Positions 7,708 to 18,200 of a stretch of 56,680 nt of DNA are shown here, one piece after another (within the stretch, counting starts at the first letter, position 1; each line of letters starts with the position of its first letter). A program made the translations under genes and the position numbers. Source of the DNA: Streptomyces beijiangensis (GTDB lineage Bacteria; Actinomycetota; Actinomycetes; Streptomycetales; Streptomycetaceae); NCBI RefSeq assembly GCF_017315755.1, contig NZ_JAFLRJ010000126.1, positions 1-56,680 of the forward strand. Reading direction: 5' to 3'. Below the pieces are notes generated by a model. The model saw only the letters and a program-made list of their open reading frames with translations. It searched no databases and was not told the origin of the DNA.

Positions 7708-9006
7708 ATGCGGATATCCCGCAGAGCGGCAACAGCCACGGCGATCGCGATCACATCGGCACTCGTCATGACGGCCTGCGGGGGCTCCGGAGGGTCGAGC
7801 GGCAGCAACAGCGACGCCTCCGGCAAGGTCGAGGGCACCGTCAAGTTCCAGACCTGGAACCTGAAGACCAACTTCAAGGACTACTTCGAGGGCGTCATCG
7901 GCGACTTCGAGAAGAAGTACCCGGACGTCAAGATCGTCTGGATCGACCAGCCGGCCGAGGGCTACGCGGACAAGCTCAGCGCCGACGCCGCGGCCAACAC
8001 GCTCCCCGACGTCGTCAACGTCTCCCCGGACCTGGCCACCCCCCTCGCCAAGGCGGGCCTCGCGCTCAACCTCGACCAGGCAGCGGCCAAGTACAAGGAC
8101 GAATATCTCGACGGCGCCTGGAAGAGCCATGAGATGCCGGGCAAGGAGGGCACGTACGCCTTCCCCTGGTACCTCAACACCGGGCCGATGTTCTACAACA
8201 AGAAGCTCTTCAAGGACGCGGGCCTCGACCCCGAGAAGCCCCCGACCTCGTACGACCAGCTCTTCAAGGACGCCCTGACGATGGCGGACAAGAGCAAGGG
8301 CAAGACCGCGATGCTCGCCAACGCCCCGGCCGTCGAGGACTTCGGGCGCTATGGCGTGAAGCTGATGAACGACGACATGTCGAAGTTCACCTTCAATGAG
8401 CCCAAGGGCGTCGAACTCGTAGAGAAGTACAAGGAGTTGTACGACGCCAAGGCGCTCGACTCGGGTGCCCTGACCAGTGTGGCGGAGTCCGCTGGACGCA
8501 AGTTCCAGCAGCAGTCCATCGCCATGAACCCGGGCGGCGCGGGCGACCTGAAGAAGTACAAGACCGAGGCCCCGAGCCTCTACAAGAACATCGGCATCAC
8601 GCCCGCGGTGAACAACACCGGCAAGGACAACATGTATGTCCAGGGCCTGATGGTGAACTCCCAGTCCAAGGTGAAGCCGGCCGCGGTGGAGTTCGCGCAC
8701 TGGGTGACCGACGCGAAGAACCAGATGGCGTTCGCGCACAAGGTTGCGATCTTCCCGTCCACCAAGGGCAGCCTGGACGACCCGTACTTCAGCCAGGACG
8801 GCGGCACCGACGAGGGCCGTGTACGGGTCGCCGCCGCCAAGGCGCTCAAGACCGCGGTGAACTACACCCCCGCGGTCTTCAGCGAGCAGATGAAGACGGC
8901 GCTGAAGAACGAGGTCGCCAAGGCCATGCAGGGCAAGAAGTCCGCGAAGGAGGCCCTGGACGACGCGGCCGCCGAGTGCGACAAGCTGCTCCAGCAGGCC
9001 GGCTGA
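7708..9006 (+). CDS. ABC sugar transporter, substrate-binding lipoprotein
   Basis: A 432-residue extracellular solute-binding protein family 1 member. A lipoprotein signal peptide with lipobox LVMTAC puts the lipid-bearing Cys near residue 24, followed by a Gly/Ser-rich linker. The binding domain follows (TVKFQTWNL, KKYPDVKIVWID, LPDVVNVSPDLATPLAKAG). AAAGGAG precedes the ATG by 8 bases. It is first in the operon and captures the sugar for the two permeases downstream. Context with GH5-like and GH38 enzymes suggests mannosides or manno-oligosaccharides, which the sequence alone does not prove. Confidence 0.93.
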   Translation: MRISRRAATATAIAITSALVMTACGGSGGSSGSNSDASGKVEGTVKFQTWNLKTNFKDYFEGVIGDFEKKYPDVKIVWIDQPAEGYADKLSADAAANTLPDVVNVSPDLATPLAKAGLALNLDQAAAKYKDEYLDGAWKSHEMPGKEGTYAFPWYLNTGPMFYNKKLFKDAGLDPEKPPTSYDQLFKDALTMADKSKGKTAMLANAPAVEDFGRYGVKLMNDDMSKFTFNEPKGVELVEKYKELYDAKALDSGALTSVAESAGRKFQQQSIAMNPGGAGDLKKYKTEAPSLYKNIGITPAVNNTGKDNMYVQGLMVNSQSKVKPAAVEFAHWVTDAKNQMAFAHKVAIFPSTKGSLDDPYFSQDGGTDEGRVRVAAAKALKTAVNYTPAVFSEQMKTALKNEVAKAMQGKKSAKEALDDAAAECDKLLQQAG

Positions 9007-9030
9007 ACGGACAGCTCAAGGGCGTAGACC

Positions 9031-10008
9031 ATGACAGACATCTCGACGAGGAACGGTGAGCCGGTCGCCAGTACCGGACCGGCCACCGGTTCCCCGGCCA
9101 CCTCCCGCAAGGCCCGCGGCGCCGGCCGCCGCACGGGCGTCCGCACCCATCTGCCCAGCACCCCCTGGCTGTTCCTGCTGCCGGGCTTCCTGGTCACCGG
9201 GGGCTTCGTCCTCTACCCGTTCCTCTCCACGGTGGGGAGCTCCTTCACCGATCAGCGCACCCTCATCGCGGGCAAGTGGGTCGGCGGCGCCAACTACCAG
9301 GAGCTGGTCCACGACGACATGTTCTGGACGGCGCTGCGCAACAGCCTGCTGTACATGGTCGGCGTCGTACCGCTCCTGGTGATCCTGCCGCTGCTGCTGG
9401 CGATGCTGGTGCAGAACTACCTGCCGGGCATCGGCTTCTTCCGCTCCGCCTTCTACACACCTGTCGTCGCCTCCGTCGTCGTGGTCGGCCTGATCTGGGT
9501 CTGGCTGCTCGACGACCGCGGTCTGGTCAACGCCGTGCTCGGCGTGATCGGGGTAGGGCCTGTCTCCTTCCTCAGCGACCAGTGGCTGCTGCTCATCAGC
9601 GCGATGCTGGTCACGGTCTGGAAGGGCCTCGGCTACTACATGATCGTTTACATGGCCGCGCTCGGGAACGTACCGCGCGAACTGCACGAGGCCTGTGCCG
9701 TCGACGGCGCCGGTCCGGTACGCCGCTTCTTCACCGTCACCGTCCCTGCCGTGCGCTCCACCATGGTCCTGGTCGGCGCCCTCGCCTCCGTCAACGCCTT
9801 CAAGGTCTTCTCCGAGGTCTATCTGATGGCCGGACCCAACGGCGGCCCCGGCGGCGAGGACACCACCCTCGTCATGCTCATCAAACAGGTCGGCACCGGC
9901 CTCACCGGCCGCGTCGGCTACGCCTCGGCCCTGTCCGTCGTCGTCTTCGTCATCACCCTCGGCCTGATGCTGCTCGTGCTGCGCGCCGACCGGAAGGAGG
10001 ACGCGTGA
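9031..10008 (+). CDS. ABC sugar transporter permease (MalF type)
   Basis: A 325-residue inner-membrane permease with about six transmembrane helices and a long hydrophilic N-terminus. The EAA loop that contacts the ATPase is ELHEACAVDGAGPVRRFFTV, followed by VPAV. It starts 24 bp after the binding-protein stop. Its stop overlaps the next permease's GTG by 3 bases, so the two are translationally coupled. No ATPase is encoded nearby. In Streptomyces many sugar ABC systems share one MsiK-type ATPase, which is the likely partner. Confidence 0.93.
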   Translation: MTDISTRNGEPVASTGPATGSPATSRKARGAGRRTGVRTHLPSTPWLFLLPGFLVTGGFVLYPFLSTVGSSFTDQRTLIAGKWVGGANYQELVHDDMFWTALRNSLLYMVGVVPLLVILPLLLAMLVQNYLPGIGFFRSAFYTPVVASVVVVGLIWVWLLDDRGLVNAVLGVIGVGPVSFLSDQWLLLISAMLVTVWKGLGYYMIVYMAALGNVPRELHEACAVDGAGPVRRFFTVTVPAVRSTMVLVGALASVNAFKVFSEVYLMAGPNGGPGGEDTTLVMLIKQVGTGLTGRVGYASALSVVVFVITLGLMLLVLRADRKEDA

Positions 10009-10874
10009 AGTCCCGTATCAAGGCCAGGTTCCAGGCCGACGGCGGCCGGCGCCCGCCCGTATGGCAGCTGGTGCTGCGCTACCTGCTCCTCCTCGCGGTG
10101 TTCGCCGTGCTGGTCGGCCCCTTCCTGTGGCAGCTGTCCACGTCCCTCAAGGGCCCGGCCGAGGACATCTACAGCTACCCGCCGAAGCTGCTGCCCTCGG
10201 ACCCGACCCTCGACAACTACGCGAAGGTCGCCGATCTCATCCCGGTCTGGGACTTCGCGCTCAACTCGCTGAAAGTCGCGGTCGCCAACGTCCTCACCAA
10301 CTGCGTGGGCGCGGCCCTCGCCGGATACGCCCTGGCCCGGCTGAAGTTCAAGGGCCGGGGGATCGCCATGGTGGCGTTCGTGACGGCCATGCTGGTGCCG
10401 GTCGAGTCGATCATCATCGCCCAGTTCATGACGATGCGGGACCTGCAGCTCAACAACACCCTGACCGGTGTGGTCCTGCCCGGCTGCATCGGCGCCCTCA
10501 ACGTCCTGCTGATGCGCAACGCCTTCGCCAACATCCCGTACGAGATCGAGGAGGCCGCCTACTGCGACGGCGCCAACGCCTGGCAGCGCTTCACCAGGAT
10601 CGCGCTGCCCGCCGTGAAGGGCACCATCGCCGTGGTCGCGATCTTCTCCTTCATGGGCGCCTGGGACGACTTCCTGTGGCCGCTGATCGTGCTGAGCGAC
10701 CAGTCCAAATTCACGCTCACCATCGGCCTGGACTATCTGCACGGCACCTTCGCGAACAACCAGCGTCTGGTGGCCGCCGGCACCGTCATCGCCGTCGCCC
10801 CGCTCATCGTGCTGTTCGCCTGTCTGCAGCGCTACTTCTTCCGCGGAGTGGGTGAGGGCGCGGTCAAGGGCTGA
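10005..10874 (+). CDS. ABC sugar transporter permease (MalG type)
   Basis: A 289-residue permease starting with GTG inside the preceding stop (GTGA), with GGAAGGAGG just upstream. About six transmembrane helices are visible. The EAA loop reads EIEEAAYCDGANAWQRFTRI, followed by ALPAV. Together with the MalF-type partner it forms the channel for the sugar bound by the lipoprotein at the head of the operon. Confidence 0.93.
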   Translation: MKSRIKARFQADGGRRPPVWQLVLRYLLLLAVFAVLVGPFLWQLSTSLKGPAEDIYSYPPKLLPSDPTLDNYAKVADLIPVWDFALNSLKVAVANVLTNCVGAALAGYALARLKFKGRGIAMVAFVTAMLVPVESIIIAQFMTMRDLQLNNTLTGVVLPGCIGALNVLLMRNAFANIPYEIEEAAYCDGANAWQRFTRIALPAVKGTIAVVAIFSFMGAWDDFLWPLIVLSDQSKFTLTIGLDYLHGTFANNQRLVAAGTVIAVAPLIVLFACLQRYFFRGVGEGAVKG

Positions 10875-10919
10875 TCTCCCCTCCCTCTCCGGTACGTACG
10901 CACACGCAAGGACCCCGTC

Positions 10920-12191
10920 ATGCCCGACGCCACCCGCACGCTCCGCTTCGGCGCCAACTACACGCCCACCAAGGGGTGGTTCCACCACTGGCTCGACTTC
11001 GACCTCGACGCCGTACGCGCCGACCTCGACTCGATCGCGGGCCTGGGCCTCGACCACATCCGGGTCTTCCCGCTGTGGCCCCTGTTCCAGCCCAACCGCA
11101 CCCTGATCAGGCCGAGGGCGGTAGAGCAGCTGGTCCAGCTCGCGGATGCCGCCGCCGAGCGCGGCCTCGACGTCAATGTGGACGGACTGCAGGGGCACCT
11201 CTCCAGCTTCGACTTCCTGCCCGCGTGGACCCAGACCTGGCACCGGCGCAACATCTTCGCCGACCCCGAGGTGATCGCCGCGCAGGAGGAGTACCTGCGG
11301 ACCCTGGCCGCCGCGCTCGCCGACCGGCCGAACTTCCTCGGCATGACCATCGGCAACGAGATCAACCAGTTCTCGCACGATCCGCACCCCGACCCGGACC
11401 GCATCTCCCAGGAACAGGCGGCCAGTTGGCTGGAGCGGATGCTCGCGGCCTGCGAGTTGGGCGCACCGGGGAAGTTCCATCTGCACGCCGAGTACGACGC
11501 GACCTGGTACCAGGACGGACAGCCCTTCACGCCCGCCCAGGCCGCCCGCCTCGGCGCCGCGACCGCCGTGCACTCCTGGGTGTTCAACGGCACCGCCCAG
11601 CGCCACGGCCGCACGGGAACGGCGACCGAGCACCATGCCGCGTACCTGATCGAACTGGCCCGCGCCTGGCACACCGACCCGCACCGGCCCTTGTGGCTGC
11701 AGGAGGTCGGCGCCCCCGCGCCGCACATTCCGGCCGAGCACGCCGCGCGCTTCACCGAGCGGACCATCGCGAACGCCCTGGACTGCGAGGACGTCTGGGG
11801 CGTCACCTGGTGGTGCTCGCACGACGTCTCGCGCGAACTCGCCGACTTCCCCGAACTCGAGTACAGCCTCGGCCTGTTGACCAACGACCGCGAGGTCAAA
11901 CCCGCGGGCGCCGCGATCGCGCTGATCGCGGAGCAGTGGCGCGGTCGCGCGCACAAGCCGCAGCCGCGTACGACCGCACTCGTCGTGGACACGGGTGACA
12001 CCCTCACGTCACCGGCGCGCGCCGCCTGCGCCCCCGGCGGCGCCTTCTTCGAGGCCTGGGCGGAACTCACGGCGCAGGGCGTCCGCCCCGCCGTGGTCCT
12101 GGCCGAGTATGCGTACGACAAGGAGCACCTGGCCGCCCGCGGCATCACCGAGGTGGTCACCCCCGAACAGATGGAGCCCACCCATGCATGA
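10920..12191 (+). CDS. GH5-like (clan A) glycoside hydrolase, probably beta-mannosidase/mannanase type
   Basis: A 423-residue TIM-barrel hydrolase without a signal peptide, so it acts in the cytosol on imported oligosaccharides. The acid/base Glu is in TIGNEINQF (about residue 149) and the nucleophile Glu in LWLQEVGAP (about residue 262), the usual clan A pair. AAGGA lies 8 bases before the ATG. It follows the permeases by 45 bp and overlaps the GH38 start by 8 bp. A beta-mannoside substrate is inferred from its partners; other beta-glycosides remain possible. Confidence 0.82.
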   Translation: MPDATRTLRFGANYTPTKGWFHHWLDFDLDAVRADLDSIAGLGLDHIRVFPLWPLFQPNRTLIRPRAVEQLVQLADAAAERGLDVNVDGLQGHLSSFDFLPAWTQTWHRRNIFADPEVIAAQEEYLRTLAAALADRPNFLGMTIGNEINQFSHDPHPDPDRISQEQAASWLERMLAACELGAPGKFHLHAEYDATWYQDGQPFTPAQAARLGAATAVHSWVFNGTAQRHGRTGTATEHHAAYLIELARAWHTDPHRPLWLQEVGAPAPHIPAEHAARFTERTIANALDCEDVWGVTWWCSHDVSRELADFPELEYSLGLLTNDREVKPAGAAIALIAEQWRGRAHKPQPRTTALVVDTGDTLTSPARAACAPGGAFFEAWAELTAQGVRPAVVLAEYAYDKEHLAARGITEVVTPEQMEPTHA

Positions 12192-15100
12192 CGACCGCGC
12201 ACTCGTCGAAGCCCGCCTCAGGCGCGTACTCGACGAGCGCATCCGCCCCGCCGTGTACCCCGCGTCCGTGGAGCTGCGGGTAGAGGCCTGGGTCGCCCCC
12301 GGCGAGCCGGTGCCGGTGGCCGAAGGCCTGGCGGCGGTACACACGCCGGTGAAGGCCGGCGACCGATGGGGGGCTCCCTGGGGGACCACCTGGTTCAAGG
12401 TGACCGGAGAGGTGCCGGCCGAGTGGGCGGGCAGGACGGTGGAGGCCGTCCTCGACCTGGGCTTCGACGAGAACATGCCGGGCTTCCAGTGCGAGGCGCT
12501 CGTCTACACGCCCGGGGGCGAGCCGCTCAAGGCGATCAACCCGCGCAATCAGTGGGTGCGTGTGGGCGACCCCGTGGCCGGCGGGGAACGCGTCGAATGG
12601 CACCTGGAGGCGGCGTCCAACCCGGTTCTCCTGGACTACAAGCCCTTCCAGCCGACACAACTGGGCGACAAGGAGACCGCGGGCGACGAGCCGCAGTACC
12701 GCCTGGAACGCATGGACCTCGCCGTCTTCGACCGTGAGGTGTGGGAGCTCGTCGCGGACCTGGAGGTCGCCGGCGAGCTGATGCACGAGCTCTCCGTGGA
12801 GTCCGGCCGCAGGTGGGAACTGCTGCGCGCCGTGAACCGCTGCCTGGACGCGGTCGACCTGCAGGACGTCAACGGCACGGCGGCCGCGGCCCGTTCGGAG
12901 CTGGTGGGGGTGCTTTCGGCCCCTGCCGACGCCTCCGCCCACCGCATCAGCGCCGTCGGTCACGCCCACATCGACTCCGCCTGGCTGTGGCCGCTGCGCG
13001 AGACGGTGCGCAAGGTCGCGCGTACGACCTCGAACATGACCTCGCTCCTCGAGGACGAGCCCGAGTTCGTCTACACGATGTCCCAGGCCCAGCAGTACGC
13101 CTGGATCAAGGAGCACCGCCCCGAGGTGTACGCCAAGGTCAAGAAGGCCGTCGCCGAGGGCCGCTTCGTCCCCGCAGGAGGCATGTGGGTCGAGTCGGAC
13201 ACCAATATGCCGGGTTCGGAGGCGATGGCCCGCCAGTTCGTGCACGGCAAGCGGTTCTTCATCGACGAGTTCGGCATCGAGAACGACGAGGCCTGGCTGC
13301 CCGACACGTTCGGCTTCGCCGCAGGGCTGCCGCAGATCATCAAGGCCGCGGGCTCCAAGTGGCTGCTCACCCAGAAGATCTCCTGGTCGCAGATCAACAA
13401 GTTCCCGCACCACACCTTCAATTGGGAGGGCATCGACGGGACGCGGATCTTCACGCACTTCCCGCCGGTGGACACGTACAACTGCTCGATGAAGGGCAGC
13501 GAGATCGCCCACGCGGCGAAGAACTTCAAGGACAAGGGCGTCGCCAAGCACTCCATCGCGCCCACCGGCTGGGGCGACGGCGGCGGCGGAACCACGCGCG
13601 AGATGATCGCCAAGGCGCGCAGGCTGGCCGACCTGGAAGGCTCGGCGAAGGTCACCTGGGAGTCCCCGGCCGAGTTCTTCACGAAGGCCGAGGCCGAATA
13701 CCCCGACCCGCCGGTCTGGGTCGGCGAGCTCTATCTGGAGCTGCACCGCGCCACCCTGACCAGCCAGGCCAGGACCAAGCAGGGCAACCGCCGCTCCGAA
13801 CACCTGCTCCGCGAGACCGAACTGTGGGCCGCCACGGCTGCCGTGCGTACCGGATTCGCTTACCCCTACGAGCAGTTGGACCGCATCTGGAAGACGGTGC
13901 TGCTCCACCAGTTCCACGACATCCTGCCCGGCTCGTCCATCGCCTGGGTGCACCGCGAGGCGGAGAAGACGTACGCGGCGGTGGCGGAAGAGCTCGGCGC
14001 GATCATCGCGGCCGCGCAGACGGCGCTCGCGGGAGACCCCTCAGCCGACTCCGAGATCGTGTTCAACGCGGCCGCCCACACCCGGTCCGGGATCGCGGCG
14101 GGAGGTGCGGGCCGGGCCGCGGTCACGGGCGAGGTCACCCTCACCGAACGTCCGGACGGCGGTCATGTGCTGGACAACGGCCTGCTGCGGATCGAGATCG
14201 ACGACCGGGGCCTGGTGGTCTCGGCGTACGACATCGGGAACGACCGCGAGACCGTCGCCCCCGGAGCGGCCGCGAACCTCCTCCAGATTCACCCCGACTT
14301 CCCCAACATGTGGGACGCCTGGGACGTCGACGAGTTCTACCGAAACGTCGTCACCGACCTGACGGCCGCCGACTCGGTCAGGGTGAGCGCCGAGTCCCCG
14401 GCCTCCGTCTCGATCGAGGTCGTACGCACCTTCGGCGCATCCCGCGCCACCCAGGTCCTGACCCTCGCCGCAGGCGAGCAGCGCCTCGACATCGACACCG
14501 AGGTCGACTGGCACGAGACGGAGAAGTTCCTCAAGGCCGCCTTCCCCGTGGACATCCACGCCGAGCGGTACGCGGCGGAGACCCAGTTCGGCCACCTCCA
14601 CCGCCCCACGCACACCAACACCAGCTGGGAGGCGGCCAAGTTCGAGGCCTGCAACCACCGCTTCCTGCACGTGGCGGAGCCCGGCTGGGGTGTGGCACTG
14701 GTCAACGACTCGACGTACGGCCACGACGTGACCCGCACGGTCCGCCCCTCCGACTCCGGCACGACCACCACCGTCCGCCTCTCCCTGCTGCGCGCCCCGC
14801 GCTTCCCCGACCCCGAGACCGACCAGGGCGTCCACCGCTTCCGTTACGCCCTCGCCCCCGGCGCGAGCGTGGTCGACGCGGTCCGCGAGGGCTTCCGTAT
14901 CAACCTGCCCGAGCGGCGGATCGCCGGTGACGCGGAGGTCGCGCCGCTGGCCACCGTCGACGACGACGCGGTCGCGGTCAGCGCGGTGAAGCTGGCCGAC
15001 GACGGCTCGGGCGATGTGGTCGTACGCGTCTACGAAGCAGCGGGGGGCCGGGCCAGGACGACTCTCCGACTCGGCTTCCCCGCAACGTCCGTGGTCGCCA

Positions 15101-15213
15101 CGGACCTCCTGGAGCGTCCGCTCGCCGACGCGTCCGCGTACGAGGTGGAGGAAGGAACGGTCGCGCTGAAGCTCCGCCCCTTCGAGCTCGTCACGCTGCG
15201 TCTGGCCAGGTAG
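12184..15213 (+). CDS. GH38 alpha-mannosidase
   Basis: A 1009-residue cytosolic alpha-mannosidase that removes non-reducing alpha-mannose. The GH38 zinc-site motif GHAHIDSAWLWPLRET begins near residue 259, and the nucleophile Asp is in WLPDTFGF (near residue 374). The family's middle helical domain and C-terminal beta domains follow. The ATG at 12184 is chosen because the protein family starts there; the frame is open upstream but only inside the GH5-like gene. Overlap with that gene indicates coupled translation. It is the last gene of the operon, before a strong bidirectional hairpin. Confidence 0.95.
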   Translation: MHDDRALVEARLRRVLDERIRPAVYPASVELRVEAWVAPGEPVPVAEGLAAVHTPVKAGDRWGAPWGTTWFKVTGEVPAEWAGRTVEAVLDLGFDENMPGFQCEALVYTPGGEPLKAINPRNQWVRVGDPVAGGERVEWHLEAASNPVLLDYKPFQPTQLGDKETAGDEPQYRLERMDLAVFDREVWELVADLEVAGELMHELSVESGRRWELLRAVNRCLDAVDLQDVNGTAAAARSELVGVLSAPADASAHRISAVGHAHIDSAWLWPLRETVRKVARTTSNMTSLLEDEPEFVYTMSQAQQYAWIKEHRPEVYAKVKKAVAEGRFVPAGGMWVESDTNMPGSEAMARQFVHGKRFFIDEFGIENDEAWLPDTFGFAAGLPQIIKAAGSKWLLTQKISWSQINKFPHHTFNWEGIDGTRIFTHFPPVDTYNCSMKGSEIAHAAKNFKDKGVAKHSIAPTGWGDGGGGTTREMIAKARRLADLEGSAKVTWESPAEFFTKAEAEYPDPPVWVGELYLELHRATLTSQARTKQGNRRSEHLLRETELWAATAAVRTGFAYPYEQLDRIWKTVLLHQFHDILPGSSIAWVHREAEKTYAAVAEELGAIIAAAQTALAGDPSADSEIVFNAAAHTRSGIAAGGAGRAAVTGEVTLTERPDGGHVLDNGLLRIEIDDRGLVVSAYDIGNDRETVAPGAAANLLQIHPDFPNMWDAWDVDEFYRNVVTDLTAADSVRVSAESPASVSIEVVRTFGASRATQVLTLAAGEQRLDIDTEVDWHETEKFLKAAFPVDIHAERYAAETQFGHLHRPTHTNTSWEAAKFEACNHRFLHVAEPGWGVALVNDSTYGHDVTRTVRPSDSGTTTTVRLSLLRAPRFPDPETDQGVHRFRYALAPGASVVDAVREGFRINLPERRIAGDAEVAPLATVDDDAVAVSAVKLADDGSGDVVVRVYEAAGGRARTTLRLGFPATSVVATDLLERPLADASAYEVEEGTVALKLRPFELVTLRLAR

Positions 15214-15219
15214 CCGACG

Positions 15220-15256
15220 CTGGTCCGGCGGCCCCGAAAGGCGGCCGCCGGACCAG
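15220..15256. terminator. Bidirectional terminator hairpin
   Basis: CTGGTCCGGCGGCC (15220-15233) pairs perfectly with GGCCGCCGGACCAG (15243-15256) around a 9-base loop. It sits between the GH38 stop and the convergent 1166-residue gene's stop, so it can serve both. Confidence 0.85.
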
Positions 15257-15269
15257 GGGCAGCGGCGCG

Positions 15270-18200
15270 TCAGATCATCGCGCACTCGGCGATCTGGAGG
15301 CCGCCGGTGCAGATGTTGGCGACGACCATGACGCCGACCGCGACGGCCTTGGGGATCTCCTCGGTGTTGACGGCCACCGCGTAGCTGACGCGGGCGATGT
15401 CGTTGGTGAGGTTGCTGGTCTCTTCCACGATCGCGATGCTCCGGGGGGAGCCGACCGGCTTCTGCGACAGCTCGTAGAAGTGGTACGCGCTGCACGCCAG
15501 GGACGGGATCACCAGCACGGCGTCCACGATGGCGCCGACTCCGCGGCCGTCGGAGACGGCCAGGCTGCCGAGCTTGGCCGTGGTGGCGAACTTCGCCTGC
15601 GCGGGCCCCGAGAAGATGAGTTTGCACAGGATCCGGACGGCGGTGGTGGCGGTGGCGACCGCCGACACGTACGGGTTGTCGATCGGGTCGTTGGGAACCA
15701 CGTAGTTGGACACCGCGTTGGCCAGGCCGCCCGACACTCCGCCGAGCACGCCGAGGACGGCGGACGGAATGGCCCAGGGGTTGTCCCCGGTCTCCTGGGC
15801 GGCCTCGAAGCCGGAGATCAGGGCGCCACCGAACAGCGCGCTGAAGCCGCAGAATCCGTGACCCGTGATGTGGACCGCCAGGGCGGTGGTCGCCGAGATG
15901 GCGAACGGCGAGCCGGCTGCCGCGACACTCGCGGCCTCGGCGCGCGCGGTCGTCGACCGTGCGGCGGCCTGCTTCGGCTGGAAGGCGTTGAGCAGCGTCG
16001 GGTAGTCCGCCACGGTGATCAGGAAGGTGGTGTCGGCGTTGTCGGGGAACGGAGTCCTGCCCGCGGTGACCTTGTAGGCCAGCGTCACCGGCACCGCGGC
16101 GACCCAGCAGGCGAGGTCGAGGAAGGACAGGTCGGGTACGCCGAAGCTGTTGAGGATGTCGGAGACCACCGGGATGTGGATCGGGGTGTCCAGCAGCTTC
16201 ACCGCCGCCTTCGCGATGTCGTACAGGATGTCGAAGAGCGCGTCGATGACGGTCTTCGCGCTCTCAAGGACCAGGTCGGCGAGGATCGCCACGAGCTTCT
16301 TGAGCGTGTCGAGGAGTGGCCTGGTCTCGAAGTCGGCTGCGAGGGACTGCAGTCGGGTGATCGTGTCGCCGATGACCGCGCCTTCGTGCTGGATCGCCTG
16401 GATCAGCACGGTGATGGGATTGGGCGACGGCGTCGACGGCGGCAGGGGTTTGACCGTCGTGAGCGTTGCCCCGTTGTTCTGATAGTGGTGGGCCAGCAGC
16501 CAACCGGGCGCGCTGTGCTGCGCGTTGGGTGTGGACTTGGTGTTGGGGGTCGCGCTGCCGTCGGCGCCGAGGCCGGCCCAGCCGCCGACCCCGGCCCATT
16601 TGCCGATCGCCTGCTCCATGCTGGCGATCATGTGGTCGAACTCGCCCTTGACCACCAGGATCTGTCCGACCTGGTGGTCCAGATACACCTTGGTGAGATG
16701 GGCCATGACGTTCTTGGTGCGGGTGATGTCGTTCCACTCGAACAGGAACTCAAGGTAGTCGAGCAGGTCGCCGAGGGCGGTCTTGAGCTGCGAGTAGAGC
16801 CACTCGGTCGCGGCGACGACCGCCTCCACGCAGTCGAGCACGCACTGGTAGACCTGGCCTGCGATCGTGACGACGAAGTTCCACAGTTTGGTGGCCCCGT
16901 CCTCGATGAGCTGGACGACGTACTGCAGCCCACTCCCGATCTGTTCGCCGAGCCAGCAGAACAGGTCCCCTGCGTCGACCAGGATGGAGGCGGGGCTGCT
17001 GAGCGACGTCGCCGCGGTGATGCCGGGGCGGGGTCCGGCGGTGGCAGGTGACAGAAGCCTGTTGGCGGCGAGCGCGGCCGGCAGGGCCGTATAGGCCTGC
17101 CCCAGCCGGGTGTTGGCCGTCGCCACGGTCTGCAGGGCCGCCTGACTCGCTCCCGCCGGCACCAGCTTCTTGGTGGTTCCGTTCGGACGGACGATCGTCG
17201 CGCCGGTCAGCAGCGCGGGTGTGGTGAGCGCGACGGCCTTCTTGAACGCCTTGTCCATCGGATTGATCTCGGCGCGTGTCCCGCCCGCGGACACCGACAG
17301 CCTCGTTCCGGCCATGGAGTCCACCGGCTCGACGATCGTGACCGTCCCCAGCGCGTCCGTCGGCACCTGGATGGGCGTCGGGCCGATCACGTAATGCAGG
17401 TAATTGATGCGGACGGCGGTGACGTTGGTGGCCGTGACGGTGAGCGGCACGCCCTTCGCCGGTTGCCCGGTGACGGTGTCGGCCACCCGCACCTGGGTGG
17501 TGTAGGAGGTGAAGCTCTGGGCGGGCGCGTTGCCGCTCGGCGGGTCCAGCGTGATGTCGCTGAACGTCCACATGCCGGTGGCCGGAGATTTCACGGCCTT
17601 CGTCAGCTTGTTCTGCCCGGTGTGCGCGAAGAAGGTGCCCGCGCTGTTCGCCCGGTCCAGGTACGGCGAGACCTGTTCCGCACCGGTGAGGATCGGCAGG
17701 GGCACGCTCCAGCCGAGCGCCCCGGTCGTCACCTGCGATGCCTGGCACGTGGTGAAGAAGACCTCGTTGCCGGCGTTGAGTCCCCAGACCATGACGCTGC
17801 TGCCGGCGGTTGCGGCGTACAGACTGCGTACGCCGTTGAACCGCGGGCTGTTGAACAGCGGGGTGGCGACGGTGCCGCTCTGCTGGCTGCCGGCGGCGAG
17901 GCAGTAGAGCGTCCCGCCGGAAGTGACGTACAGATCCGAGGAGTTGTCGGGATTCCGGCAGGCGGCGATGGCCTCCGGTGTGCGCCCCCCGGGGAGGGTG
18001 AACAGGCTCGGGGGTGCGGCGACCTTGGGGTTGAACACGTTGTACAGCGGCTGGTACATGAACTGGGGCGCGCCCGCCACCTGCCCGATGGTGTAGAGCC
18101 CGTCCACGTACTGCCCGGCCCTGCGGCCCAGACAGCTGGAGTACTTCCCGGGCGCCAGGTCGATCGCGAGGTCGTGCGGGTGCCAGGCGCGTCCGCCTGC

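Noticed and set aside
9918..11954. 678-codon open frame on the minus strand
   Set aside because: Covers the ends of two permeases and the GH5-like gene on the opposite strand; composition is that of a shadow frame.
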